Assembly: GCF_037975245.1 (NCBI RefSeq)
Contig: NC_092576.1
Location: forward strand, 26,985,611-27,049,610
Source: Apostichopus japonicus
Taxonomy: Eukaryota; Echinodermata; Holothuroidea; Aspidochirotida; Stichopodidae
DNA length: 64,000 nt
Direction: 5' to 3'
The position numbers and the translations under genes were made by a program. The notes beneath the pieces are model-generated. The model worked only from the letters and a program-made list of their open reading frames with translations. It did no database searches and was not told the origin of the DNA. Of the stretch, positions 1 through 13,468 are shown in pieces. Positions within the stretch are counted from its first letter, which is position 1, and each line of letters begins with the position of its first letter.

Positions 1-1960
1 TTATTTCCTCCTACCTGAGGATGTCACTTTATTTCCTCCTACCTGAGGATGTCACTTTATATCCTCCTACCTGAGGATGTCACTTTATATCCTCCTACCT
101 CAGGATGTCACTTTATTTCCTCCTTCCTGAGGATGTCACTTTATTTCCTCCTACCTGAGGATGTCACTTTATATCCTCCTACCTGAGGATGTCACTTTAT
201 ATCCTACTACCTATGGATGTCACTTTATTTCCTCCTACCTGAGGATGTCACTTTATATCCTCCTACCTCAGGATGTCACTTTATTTCCTCCTACCTGAGG
301 ATGTCACTTTATTTCCTCCTACCTGAGGATGTCACTTTATTTCCTCCTACCTGAGGATGTCACTTTATTTCCTCCTACCTGAGGATGTCACTTTATATCC
401 TCCTACCTGAGGATGTCACTTTATATCCTCCTACCGGAAGATGTCACTTTATATCCTCCTACCTGAGGATGTCACTTTATATCCTCCTACCTAAGGATGT
501 CACTTTATTTCCTCCTACCTGAGGATGTCACTTTATTTCCTCCTACCTGAGGATGTCACTTTATATCCTCCTACCTGAGGATGTCACTTTATATCCTCCT
601 ACCTATGGATGTCACTTTATTTCCTCCTACCTGAGGATGTCACTTTATTTCCTCCTACCTGAGGATGTCACTTTATATCCTCCTACCTAAGGATGTCACT
701 TTATTTCCTCCTTCCTGAGGATGTCACTTTATTTCCTCCTACCTGAGGATGTCACTTTATATCCTCCTACCTGAGGATGTCACTTTATTTCTTCCTACCT
801 GAGGATGTCACTTTATTTCCTCCTACCTGAGGATGTCACTTTATTTCCTCCTACCTGAGGATGTCACTTTATTTCCTCCTACCTGAGGATGTCACTTTAT
901 ATCCTCCTACCTGAGGATGTCACTTTATATCCTCCTACCTAAGGATGTCACTTTATTTCCTCCTTCCTGAGGATGTCACTTTATTTCCTCCTACCTGAGG
1001 ATGTCACTTTATATCCTCCTACCTGAGGATGTCACTTTATTTCCTCCTACCTGAGGAAGTCACTTTATTTCCTCCTACCGGAAGATGTCACTTTATTTCC
1101 TCCTACCTGAGGATGTCACTTTATTTCCTCCTACCTGAGGATGTCACTTTATATCCTCCTACCTAAGGATGTCACTTTATATCCTCCTACCTATGGATGT
1201 CACTTTATTTCCTCCTACCTGAGGATGCCACTTTATTTCCTCCTACCTGAGGATGTCACTTTATATCCTCCTACCTGAGGATGTCACTTTATTTCCTCCT
1301 ACCTGAGGAAGTCACTTTATTTCCTCCTACCGGAAGATGTCACTTTATATCCTACTACCTATGGATGTCACTTTATTTCCTCCTACCTGAGGATGTCACT
1401 TTATTTCTTCCTACCTGAGGATGTCACTTTATTTCCTCCTACCTGAGGATGTCACTTTATTTCTTCCTACCTGAGGATGTCACTTTATTTCCTCCTACCT
1501 GAGGATGTCACTTTATTTCCTCCTACCTGAGGATGTCACTTTATATCCTCCTACCTGAGGATGTCACTTTATTTCCTCCTACCTGAGGAAGTCACTTTAT
1601 TTCCTCCTACCGGAAGATGTCACTTTATTTCCTCCTACCTGAGGATGTCACTTTATATCCTCCTACCTAAGGATGTCACTTTATATCCTCCTACCTGAGG
1701 ATGTCACTTTATTTCCTCCTACCTATGGATGTCACTTTATTTCCTCCTACCTGAGGATGCCACTTTATTTCCTACTACCTGAGGATGTCACTTTATATCC
1801 TCGTACCTGAGGATGTCACTTTATTTCCTCCTACCTGAGGAAGTCACTTTATTTCCTCCTACCGGAAGATGTCACTTTATTTCCTCCTACCTGAGGATGT
1901 CACTTTATATCCTCCTACCGGAAGATGTCACTTTATTTCCTCCTACCTGAGGATGTCACT
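1..1960 (+). repeat. Type I satellite region, left edge
   Basis: Seventy units, mostly consensus and TTATAT (unit position 5 T>A) copies, mixed with CTATGG, CTAAGG, GAGGAAG followed by CCGGAAG, and GATGCC variants. The rare CCTACTACC variant (position 10 C>A) occurs near 201 and 1349 and is always in a TTATAT/CTATGG unit. No TTATTCCC units occur here, which separates it from the type II block starting at 1961. No gene or unique sequence is present. Confidence 0.85.
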
Positions 1961-2744
1961 TTATTTCCTCCTACCTAAGGATGTCACTTTATTTCCTCCT
2001 ACCTGAGGATGTCACTTTATTCCCTCCTTCCTGAGGATGTCACTTTATTTTCACCTACCTGAGGATGTCACTTTATTTCCTCCTACCTAAGGATGTCACT
2101 TTATTTCCTCCTACCTAAGGAGGTCACTTTATTCCCTCCTACCTAAGGATGTCACTTTATTCCCTCCTACCTGAGGATGTCACTTTATTTCCTCCTACCT
2201 AAGGATGTCACTTTATTTCCTCCTACCTAAGGATGTCACTTTATTTCCTCCTACCTGAGGATGTCACTTTATTCCCTCCTACCTGAGGATGTCACTTTAT
2301 TTCCTCCTACCTAGGGATGTCACTTTATTTCCTCCTACCTAAGGATGTCACTTTATTTCCTCCTACCTAAGGATGTCACTTTATTCCCTCCTACCTAAGG
2401 ATGTCACTTTATTCCCTCCTACCTGAGGATGTCACTTTATTTCCTCCTACCTAAGGATGTCACTTTATTTCCTCCTACCTGAAAATGTCACTTTATTTCC
2501 TCCTACCTGAGGATATTACTTTATTTCCTCCCACCTGAGGATGTCACTTTATATCCTCCTACCTGAGGATGTCACTTTATTCCCTCCTTCCTGAGGATAT
2601 CACTTTATTCCCTCCTTCCTGAGGATATCACTTTATTTCCTCCTACCTGAGGATGTCACTTTTTTCCCTCCTACCTGAGGATGTCACTTTATTTCCTCCT
2701 ACCTGAGGATGTCACTTTATTTTCTCCTACCTATGGATGTCACT
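1961..2744 (+). repeat. Type II block, class IIa (28 units)
   Basis: It opens with a CTAAGG unit, runs through alternating TTATTCCC and CTAAGG units, and closes with the class IIa tail: GATATT, CTCCCACC, two TTCCTGAGGATATC units, a TTTTTCCC unit (near 2658), then a TTATTTTC/CTATGG unit. Its 784 bp equal other IIa blocks such as 13469-14252 and 29064-29847. Local oddities are AAGGAGGTC near 2125 and CTGAAAATG near 2480. Confidence 0.85.
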
Positions 2745-3108
2745 TTATTTCCTCCTACCTGAGGATGCCACTTTATTTCCTCCTACCTGAGGATGTCACT
2801 TTATTTTCTCCTACCTATGGATGTCACTTTATTTCCTCCTACCTGAGGATGCCACTTTATTTCCTCCTACCTGAGGATGTCACTTTATATCCTCCTACCT
2901 GAGGATGTCACTTTATTTCCTCCTACCTGAGGAAGTCACTTTATTTCCTCCTACCGGAAGATGTCACTTTATTTCCTCCTACCTGAGGATGTCACTTTAT
3001 ATCCTCCTACCTATGGATGTCACTTTATTTCCTCCTACCTGAGGATGTCACTTTATATCCTCCTACCTGAGGATGTCACTTTATTTCCTCCTACCTGAGG
3101 ATGTCACT
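2745..3108 (+). repeat. Type I spacer between IIa and IIb (13 units)
   Basis: This short type I stretch carries GATGCC, GAGGAAG/CCGGAAG and CTATGG units. It is 364 bp, three units longer than the 280-bp spacer at the same place in other cassettes (16381-16660, 32088-32367). The extra 84 bp looks like a local three-unit duplication that repeats the TTATTTTC/CTATGG then GATGCC pattern around 2790-2870. Confidence 0.8.
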
Positions 3109-3864
3109 TTATTCCCTCCTTCCTGAGGATGTCACTTTATTTCCTCCTACCTGAGGATGTCACTTTATTTCCTCCTACCTAAGGATGTCACTTTATTTCC
3201 TCCTACCTAAGGATGTCACTTTATTCCCTCCTACCTAAGGATGTCACTTTATTCCCTCCTACCTGAGGATGTCACTTTATTTCCTCCTACCTAAGGATGT
3301 CACTTTATTTCCTCCTACCTAAGGATGTCACTTTATTTCCTCCTACCTGAGGATGTCACTTTATTCCCTCCTACCTGAGGATGTCACTTTATTTCCTCCT
3401 ACCTAAGGATGTCACTTTATTTCCTCCTACCTAAGGATGTCACTTTATTTCCTCCTACCTAAGGATGTCACTTTATTCCCTCCTACCTAAGGATGTCACT
3501 TTATTCCCTCCTACCTGAGGATGTCACTTTATTTCCTCCTACCTAAGGATGTCACTTTATTTCCTCCTACCTGAGGATGTCACTTTATTTCCTCCTACCT
3601 GAGGATATCACTTTATTTCCTCCCACCTGAGGATGTCACTTTATATCCTCCTACCTGAGGATGTCACTTTATTCCCTCCTTCCTGAGGATATCACTTTAT
3701 TCCCTCCTTCCTGAGGATGTCACTTTATTTCCTCCTACCTGAGGATGTCACTTTTTTCCCTCCTACCTGAGGATGTCACTTTATTTCCTCCTACCTGAGG
3801 ATGTCACTTTATTTTCTCCTACCTGAGGATGTCACTTTATGGCCTCCTACCTGAGGATGTCACT
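3109..3864 (+). repeat. Type II block, class IIb (27 units)
   Basis: It opens with a TTATTCCC/TTCCTGAGG unit and ends with TTTTTCCC (near 3750), TTATTTTC and the diagnostic TTATGGCC unit (positions 5 and 6 T>G, 3837-3864). The same 756-bp length and order recur at 16661, 35700 and 61374. TTATGGCC is seen only at the end of IIb blocks. Confidence 0.85.
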
Positions 3865-6800
3865 TTATTTCCTCCTACCTGAGGATGTCACTTTATTTCC
3901 TCCTACCTGAGGATGTCACTTTATATCCTCCTACCTGAGGATGTCACTTTATATCCTCCTACCTAAGGATGTCACTTTATATCCTCCTACCTGAGGATGT
4001 CACTTTATATCCTCCTACCTAAGGATGTCACTTTATTTCCTCCTACCTGAGGATGTCACTTTATTTCCTCCTACCTGAGGATGTCACTTTATATCCTCCT
4101 ACCTGAGGATGTCACTTTATATCCTCCTACCTATGGATGTCACTTTATTTCCTCCTACCTGAGGATGTCACTTTATATCCTCCTACCTGAGGATGTCACT
4201 TTATTTCCTCCTTCCAGAGGATGTCACTTTATTTCCTCCTACCTGAGGATGTCACTTTATTTCCTCCTACCGGAAGATGTCACTTTATTTCCTCCTACCT
4301 GAGGATGTCACTTTATATCCTCCTACCTATGGATGTCACTTTATTTCCTCCTACCTGAGGATGTCACTTTATTTCCTCCTACCTGAGGATGTCACTTTAT
4401 ATCCTCCTACCTGAGGATGTCACTTAACTTCCTCCTACCTGAGGATGTCACTTTATTTCCTCCTACCGGAAGATGTCACTTTATTTCTTCCTACCTGAGG
4501 ATGTCACTTTATTTCCTCCTACCTGAGGATGTCACTTTATTTCCTCCTACCTGAGGATGTCACTTTATTTCCTCCTACCTGAGGATGTCACTTTATATCC
4601 TCCTACCTATGGATGTCACTTTATTTCCTCCTACCTGAGGATGTCACTTTATTTCCTCCTACCTGAGGATGTCACTTTATATCCTCCTACCTGAGGATGT
4701 CAATTAACTTCCTCCTACCTGAGGATGTCACTTTATTTCTTCCTACCTGAGGATGTCACTTTATTTCCTCCTACCTGAGGATATCACTTTATTTCCTCCT
4801 ACCTGAGGATGTCACTTTATTTCCTCCTACCTGAGGATGTCACTTTATATCCTCCTACCTGAGGATGTCACTTTATATCCTCCTACCTGAGGATGTCACT
4901 TTATTTCCTCCTACCGGAAGATGTCACTTTATTTCCTCCTACCTGAGGATGTCACTTTATATCCTCCTACCTATGGATGTCACTTTATATCCTCCTACCT
5001 GAGGATGTCACTTTATTTCCTCCTACCTGAGGATGTCACTTTATTTCCTCCTACCTGAGGATGTCACTTTATTTCCTCCTACCTGAGGATGTCACTTTAT
5101 ATTCTCCTACCTATGGATGTCACTTTATTTCCTCCTACCTGAGGATGTCACTTTATTTCCTCCTACCTGAGGATGTCACTTTATATCCTCCTACCTGAGG
5201 ATGTCACTTTATATCCTCCTACCTGAGGATGTCACTTTATTTCCTCCTACCTGAGGATGTCACTTTATATCCTCCTACCTGAGGATGTCACTTTATTTCT
5301 TCCTACCTGAGGATGTCACTTTATTTCCTCCTACCTGAGGATGTCACTTTATTTCCTCCTACCTGAGGATGTCACTTTATTTCCTCCTACCTGAGGATGT
5401 CACTTTATATCCTCCTACCTGAGGATGTCACTTTATATCCTCCTACCTAAGGATGTCACTTTATTTCCTCCTTCCTGAGGATGTCACTTTATTTTCTCCT
5501 ACCTGAGGATGTCACTTTATATCCTCCTACCTGAGGATGTCACTTTATTTCCTCCTACCTGAGGATGTCACTTTATTTCCTCCTACCTGAGGATGTCACT
5601 TTATATCCTCCTACCTGAGGATGTCACTTTATATCCTCCTACCTAAGGATGTCACTTTATATCCTCCTACCTGAGGATGTCACTTTATATCCTCCTACCT
5701 AAGGATGTCACTTTATTTCCTCCTACCTGAGGATGTCACTTTATTTCCTCCTACCTGAGGATGTCACTTTATATCCTCCTACCTGAGGATGTCACTTTAT
5801 ATCCTCCTACCTATGGATGTCACTTTATTTCCTCCTACCTGAGGATGTCACTTTATATCCTCCTACCTGAGGATGTCACTTTATTTCCTCCTTCCAGAGG
5901 ATGTCACTTTATTTCCTCCTACCTGAGGATGTCACTTTATTTCCTCCTACCGGAAGATGTCACTTTATTTCCTCCTACCTGAGGATGTCACTTTATATCC
6001 TCCTACCTATGGATGTCACTTTATTTCCTCCTACCTGAGGATGTCACTTTATTTCCTCCTACCTGAGGATGTCACTTTATATCCTCCTACCTGAGGATGT
6101 CACTTAACTTCCTCCTACCTGAGGATGTCACTTTATTTCCTCCTACCGGAAGATGTCACTTTATTTCTTCCTACCTGAGGATGTCACTTTATTTCCTCCT
6201 ACCTGAGGATGTCACTTTATTTCCTCCTACCTGAGGATGTCACTTTATTTCCTCCTACCTGAGGATGTCACTTTATATCCTCCTACCTATGGATGTCACT
6301 TTATTTCCTCCTACCTGAGGATGTCACTTTATTTCCTCCTACCTGAGGATGTCACTTTATATCCTCCTACCTGAGGATGTCACTTAACTTCCTCCTACCT
6401 GAGGATGTCACTTTATTTCTTCCTACCTGAGGATGTCACTTTATTTCCTCCTACCTGAGGATGTCACTTTATTTCCTCCTACCTGAGGATGTCACTTTAT
6501 TTCCTCCTACCTTAGGATGTCACTTTATATCCTCCTACCTGAGGATGTCACTTTATATCCTCCTACCTGAGGATGTCACTTTATTTCCTCCTACCGGAAG
6601 ATGTCACTTTATTTCCTCCTACCTGAGGATGTCACTTTATATCCTCCTACCTATGGATGTCACTTTATATCCTCCTACCTGAGGATGTCACTTTATTTCC
6701 TCCTACCTGAGGATGTCACTTTATTTCCTCCTACCTGAGGATGTCACTTTATTTCCTCCTACCTGAGGATGTCACTTTATATTCTCCTACCTATGGATGT

Positions 6801-7227
6801 CACTTTATTTCCTCCTACCTGAGGATGTCACTTTATTTCCTCCTACCTGAGGATGTCACTTTATATCCTCCTACCTGAGGATGTCACTTTATATCCTCCT
6901 ACCTGAGGATGTCACTTTATTTCCTCCTACCTGAGGATGTCACTTTATATCCTCCTACCTGAGGATGTCACTTTATTTCTTCCTACCTGAGGATGTCACT
7001 TTATTTCCTCCTACCTGAGGATGTCACTTTATTTCCTCCTACCTGAGGATGTCACTTTATTTCCTCCTACCTGAGGATGTCACTTTATATCCTCCTACCT
7101 GAGGATGTCACTTTATATCCTCCTACCTAAGGATGTCACTTTATTTCCTCCTTCCTGAGGATGTCACTTTATTTTCTCCTACCTGAGGATGTCACTTTAT
7201 ATCCTCCTACCTGAGGATGTCACTTTA
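3842..7227 (+). repeat. 1,680-bp (60-unit) tandem duplication
   Basis: About 3842-5521 and 5522-7201 match base for base at an offset of exactly 1680. I found three mismatches: CAATTAACTT near 4703 versus CACTTAACTT, GATATC near 4773 versus GATGTC, and CCTTAGG near 6512 versus CCTGAGG. The similarity ends left of about 3842 (TTATGGCC versus TTATATCC) and right of about 7228 (CCTACTACC). This is a very recent in-register duplication. Confidence 0.85.
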
Positions 7228-7399
7228 TATCCTACTACCTATGGATGTCACTTTATTTCCTCCTACCTGAGGATGTCACTTTATATCCTCCTACCTAAGG
7301 ATGTCACTTTATTTCCTCCTACCTGAGGATGTCACTTTATTTCCTCCTACCTGAGGATGTCACTTTATTTCCTCCTACCTGAGGATGTCACTTTATATC

Positions 7400-8900
7400 C
7401 TCCTACCTAAGGATGTCACTTTATTTCCTCCTACCTGAGGATGTCACTTTATTTCCTCCTACCTGAGGATGTCACTTTATATCCTCCTACCTGAGGATGT
7501 CACTTTATATCCTCCTACCTATGGATGTCACTTTATTTCCTCCTACCTGAGGATGTCACTTTATTTCCTCCTACCTGAGGATGTCACTTTATATCCTCCT
7601 ACCTAAGGATGTCACTTTATTTCCTCCTTCCAGAGGATGTCACTTTATTTCCTCCTACCTGAGGATGTCACTTTATTTCCTCCTACCGGAAGATGTCACT
7701 TTATTTCCTCCTACCTGAGGATGTCACTTTATATCCTCCTACCTATGGATGTCACTTTATTTCCTCCTACCTGAGGATGTCACTTTATTTCCTCCTACCT
7801 GAGGATGTCACTTTATATCCTCCTACCTGAGGATGTCACTTAACTTCCTCCTACCTGAGGATGTCACTTTATTTCCTCCTACCGGAAGATGTCACTTTAT
7901 TTCTTCCTACCTGAGGATGTCACTTTATTTCCTCCTACCTGAGGATGTCACTTTATTTCCTCCTACCTGAGGATGTCACTTTATTTCCTCCTACCTGAGG
8001 ATGTCACTTTATATCCTCCTACCTATGGATGTCACTTTATTTCCTCCTACCTGAGGATGTCACTTTATTTCCTCCTACCTGAGGATGTCACTTTATATCC
8101 TCCTACCTGAGGATGTCACTTAACTTCCTCCTACCTGAGGATGTCACTTTATTTCTTCCTACCTGAGGATGTCACTTTATTTCCTCCTACCTGAGGATGT
8201 CACTTTATTTCCTCCTACCTGAGGATGTCACTTTATTTCCTCCTACCTGAGGATGTCACTTTATATCCTCCTACCTGAGGATGTCACTTTATATCCTCCT
8301 ACCTGAGGATGTCACTTTATTTCCTCCTACCGGAAGATGTCACTTTATTTCCTCCTACCTGAGGATGTCACTTTATATCCTCCTACCTATGGATGTCACT
8401 TTATATCCTCCTACCTGAGGATGTCACTTTATTTCCTCCTACCTGAGGATGTCACTTTATTTCCTCCTACCTGAGGATGTCACTTTATTTCCTCCTACCT
8501 GAGGATGTCACTTTATATTCTCCTACCTATGGATGTCACTTTATTTCCTCCTACCTGAGGATGTCACTTTATTTCCTCCTACCTGAGGATGTCACTTTAT
8601 ATCCTCCTACCTGAGGATGTCACTTTATATCCTCCTACCTGAGGATGTCACTTTATTTCCTCCTACCTGAGGATGTCACTTTATATCCTCCTACCTGAGG
8701 ATGTCACTTTATTTCTTCCTACCTGAGGATGTCACTTTATTTCCTCCTACCTGAGGATGTCACTTTATTTCCTCCTACCTGAGGATGTCACTTTATTTCC
8801 TCCTACCTGAGGATGTCACTTTATTTCCTCCTACCTGAGGATGTCACTTTATATCCTCCTACCTGAGGATGTCACTTTATATCCTCCTACCTAAGGATGT
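7400..8900 (+). repeat. Third copy of the 60-unit block, offset 1736
   Basis: The markers TTCCAGAGG (near 7630), CACTTAACTT (near 7839 and 8119), CCGGAAG (near 8330) and TATATTCTCC/CTATGG (near 8517) repeat those of 5.7-7.1 kb at an offset of 1736 (62 units). By 8890 the offset is 1764, so one unit was gained inside this copy. It has the ancestral CCTGAGG where the copy at 6512 has CCTTAGG. Confidence 0.75.
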
Positions 8901-11900
8901 CACTTTATTTCCTCCTTCCTGAGGATGTCACTTTATTTCCTCCTACCTGAGGATGTCACTTTATATCCTACTACCTATGGATGTCACTTTATTTCCTCCT
9001 ACCTGAGGATGTCACTTTATATCCTCCTACCTAAGGATGTCACTTTATTTCCTCCTACCTGAGGATGTCACTTTATTTCCTCCTACCTGAGGATGTCACT
9101 TTATTTCCTCCTACCTGAGGATGTCACTTTATTTCCTCCTACCTGAGGATGTCACTTTATATCCTCCTACCTGAGGATGTCACTTTATATCCTCCTACCT
9201 ATGGATGTCACTTTATATCCTCCTACCTGAGGATGTCACTTTATATCCTCCTACCTAAGGATGTCACTTTATTTCCTCCTACCTGAGGATGTCACTTTAT
9301 TTCCTCCTACCTGAGGATGTCACTTTATATCCTCCTACCTGAGGATGTCACTTTATATCCTCCTACCTATGGATGTCACTTTATTTCCTCCTACCTGAGG
9401 ATGTCACTTTATTTCCTCCTACCTGAGGATGTCACTTTATATCCTCCTACCTAAGGATGTCACTTTATTTCCTCCTTCCTGAGGATGTCACTTTATTTCC
9501 TCCTACCTGAGGATGTCACTTTATATCCTCCTACCTGAGGATGTCACTTTATTTCTTCCTACCTGAGGATGTCACTTTATTTCCTCCTACCTGAGGATGT
9601 CACTTTATTTCCTCCTACCTGAGGATGTCACTTTATTTCCTCCTACCTGAGGATGTCACTTTATATCCTCCTACCTGAGGATGTCACTTTATATCCTCCT
9701 ACCTAAGGATGTCACTTTATTTCCTCCTTCCTGAGGATGTCACTTTATTTCCTCCTACCTGAGGATGTCACTTTATATCCTCCTACCTGAGGATGTCACT
9801 TTATTTCCTCCTACCTGAGGAAGTCACTTTATTTCCTCCTACCGGAAGATGTCACTTTATTTCCTCCTACCTGAGGATGTCACTTTATTTCCTCCTACCT
9901 GAGGATGTCACTTTATATCCTCCTACCTAAGGATGTCACTTTATATCCTCCTACCTATGGATGTCACTTTATTTCCTCCTACCTGAGGATGCCACTTTAT
10001 TTCCTGATACCTGAGGATGTCACTTTATATCCTCCTACCTGAGGATGTCACTTTATATCCTCCTACCTATGGATGTCACTTTATTTCCTCCTACCTGAGG
10101 ATGTCACTTTATTTCCTCCTACCTGAGGATGTCACTTTATATCCTCCTACCTAAGGATGTCACTTTATTTCCTCCTTCCTGAGGATGTCACTTTATTTCC
10201 TCCTACCTGAGGATGTCACTTTATATCCTCCTACCTGAGGATGTCACTTTATTTCTTCCTACCTGAGGATGTCACTTTATTTCCTCCTACCTGAGGATGT
10301 CACTTTATTTCCTCCTACCTGAGGATGTCACTTTATTTCCTCCTACCTGAGGATGTCACTTTATATCCTCCTACCTGAGGATGTCACTTTATATCCTCCT
10401 ACCTGAGGATGTCACTTTATTTCTTCCTACCTGAGGATGTCACTTTATTTCCTCCTACCTGAGGATGTCACTTTATTTCTTCCTACCTGAGGATGTCACT
10501 TTATTTCCTCCTACCTGAGGATGTCACTTTATTTCCTCCTACCTGAGGATGTCACTTTATATCCTCCTACCTGAGGATGTCACTTTATTTCCTCCTACCT
10601 GAGGAAGTCACTTTATTTCCTCCTACCGGAAGATGTCACTTTATTTCTTCCTACCTGAGGATGTCACTTTATTTCCTCCTACCTGAGGATGTCACTTTAT
10701 ATCCTCCTACCTGAGGATGTCACTTTATTTCCTCCTACCTGAGGAAGTCACTTTATTTCCTCCTACCGGAAGATGTCACTTTATTTCCTCCTACCTGAGG
10801 ATGTCACTTTATTTCCTCCTACCTGAGGATGTCACTTTATTTCCTCCTACCTGAGGATGTCACTTTATTTCCTCCTACCTGAGGATGTCACTTTATATCC
10901 TCCTACCTGAGGATGTCACTTTATATCCTCCTACCTAAGGATGTCACTTTATTTCCTCCTTCCTGAGGATGTCACTTTATTTCCTCCTACCTGAGGATGT
11001 CACTTTATATCCTACTACCTATGGATGTCACTTTATTTCCTCCTACCTGAGGATGTCACTTTATATCCTCCTACCTAAGGATGTCACTTTATTTCCTCCT
11101 ACCTGAGGATGTCACTTTATTTCCTCCTACCTGAGGATGTCACTTTATTTCCTCCTACCTGAGGATGTCACTTTATTTCCTCCTACCTGAGGATGTCACT
11201 TTATATCCTCCTACCTGAGGATGTCACTTTATATCCTCCTACCTATGGATGTCACTTTATATCCTCCTACCTGAGGATGTCACTTTATATCCTCCTACCT
11301 AAGGATGTCACTTTATTTCCTCCTACCTGAGGATGTCACTTTATTTCCTCCTACCTGAGGATGTCACTTTATATCCTCCTACCTGAGGATGTCACTTTAT
11401 ATCCTCCTACCTATGGATGTCACTTTATTTCCTCCTACCTGAGGATGTCACTTTATTTCCTCCTACCTGAGGATGTCACTTTATATCCTCCTACCTAAGG
11501 ATGTCACTTTATTTCCTCCTTCCTGAGGATGTCACTTTATTTCCTCCTACCTGAGGATGTCACTTTATATCCTCCTACCTGAGGATGTCACTTTATTTCT
11601 TCCTACCTGAGGATGTCACTTTATTTCCTCCTACCTGAGGATGTCACTTTATTTCCTCCTACCTGAGGATGTCACTTTATTTCCTCCTACCTGAGGATGT
11701 CACTTTATATCCTCCTACCTGAGGATGTCACTTTATATCCTCCTACCTAAGGATGTCACTTTATTTCCTCCTTCCTGAGGATGTCACTTTATTTCCTCCT
11801 ACCTGAGGATGTCACTTTATATCCTCCTACCTGAGGATGTCACTTTATTTCCTCCTACCTGAGGAAGTCACTTTATTTCCTCCTACCGGAAGATGTCACT

Positions 11901-11939
11901 TTATTTCCTCCTACCTGAGGATGTCACTTTATTTCCTCC

Positions 11940-13138
11940 TACCTGAGGATGTCACTTTATATCCTCCTACCTAAGGATGTCACTTTATATCCTCCTACCT
12001 ATGGATGTCACTTTATTTCCTCCTACCTGAGGATGCCACTTTATTTCCTGATACCTGAGGATGTCACTTTATATCCTCCTACCTGAGGATGTCACTTTAT
12101 TTCCTCCTACCTGAGGAAGTCACTTCATTTCCTCCTACCGGAAGATGTCACTTTATATCCTCCTACCTATGGATGTCACTTTATTTCCTCCTACCTGAGG
12201 ATGTCACTTTATTTCTTCCTACCTGAGGATGTCACTTTATTTCCTCCTACCTGAGGATGTCACTTTATTTCTTCCTACCTGAGGATGTCACTTTATTTCC
12301 TCCTACCTGAGGATGTCACTTTATTTCCTCCTACCTGAGGATGTCACTTTATATCCTCCTACCTGAGGATGTCACTTTATTTCCTCCTACCTGAGGAAGT
12401 CACTTTATTTCCTCCTACCGGAAGATGTCACTTTATTTCTTCCTACCTGAGGATGTCACTTTATTTCCTCCTACCTGAGGATGTCACTTTATATCCTCCT
12501 ACCTGAGGATGTCACTTTATTTCCTCCTACCTGAGGAAGTCACTTTATTTCCTCCTACCGGAAGATGTCACTTTATTTCCTCCTACCTGAGGATGTCACT
12601 TTATATCCTCCTACCTAAGGATGTCACTTTATATCCTCCTACCTGAGGATGTCACTTTATATCCTCCTACCTAAGGATGTCACTTTATATCCTCCTACCT
12701 ATGGATGTCACTTTATTTCCTCCTACCTGAGGATGCCACTTTATTTCCTGATACCTGAGGATGTCACTTTATATCCTCCTACCTGAGGATGTCACTTTAT
12801 TTCCTCCTACCTGAGGAAGTCACTTTATTTCCTCCTACCGGAAGATGTCACTTTATATCCTCCTACCTATGGATGTCACTTTATTTCCTCCTACCTGAGG
12901 ATGTCACTTTATTTCTTCCTACCTGAGGATGTCACTTTATTTCCTCCTACCTGAGGATGTCACTTTATTTCTTCCTACCTGAGGATGTCACTTTATTTCC
13001 TCCTACCTGAGGATGTCACTTTATTTCCTCCTACCTGAGGATGTCACTTTATATCCTCCTACCTGAGGATGTCACTTTATTTCCTCCTACCTGAGGAAGT
13101 CACTTTATTTCCTCCTACCGGAAGATGTCACTTTATTT
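11940..13138 (+). repeat. 700-bp (25-unit) tandem duplication
   Basis: About 11940-12438 matches 12640-13138 at an offset of 700, including the GATGCC then TCCTGATACC pair (12047 and 12747) and the following GAGGAAG/CCGGAAG pair. A mismatch sits at 12126 (CACTTCATTT versus CACTTTATTT). The intervening part of each copy is only partly alike, so the copies overlap imperfectly. Confidence 0.7.
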
Positions 13139-13468
13139 CCTCCTACCTGAGGATGTCACTTTATATCCTCCTACCTAAGGATGTCACTTTATATCCTCCT
13201 ACCTGAGGATGTCACTTTATTTCCTCCTACCTATGGATGTCACTTTATTTCCTCCTACCTGAGGATGCCACTTTATTTCCTCCTACCTGAGGATGTCACT
13301 TTATATCCTCCTACCTGAGGATGTCACTTTATTTTCTCCTACCTGAGGAAGTCACTTTATTTCCTCCTACCGGAAGATGTCACTTTATTTCCTCCTACCT
13401 GAGGATGTCACTTTATATCCTCCTACCTATGGATGTCACTTTATTTCCTCCTACCTGAGGATGTCACT

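Larger units (their letters stand above)
3865..13468 (+). repeat. Long type I region (343 units)
   Basis: A 9.6-kb type I stretch without TTATTCCC units. It holds three successive copies of a 60-63-unit block (from about 3.84, 5.52 and 7.4 kb), then TTATATCC/TTCCTGAGG/TTCTTCC-rich units at 9-12 kb, then an imperfect 700-bp tandem duplication at 11.94-13.14 kb. The TCCTGATACC marker appears near 10003, 12047 and 12747. There is no gene, RNA or unique sequence. Confidence 0.85.

Noticed and set aside
14-20. CCTGAGG hairpin as a terminator or attachment site
   Set aside because: Only three base pairs around one base, present in every consensus unit; too short for a stable hairpin.
2650-2690. 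TTTTTTCCC tract near 2658 and its 15 or so sisters as a T-run terminator
   Set aside because: It is one substitution (unit position 3 A>T) in a repeat unit, with no stem upstream. It serves only as a marker of type II block ends.
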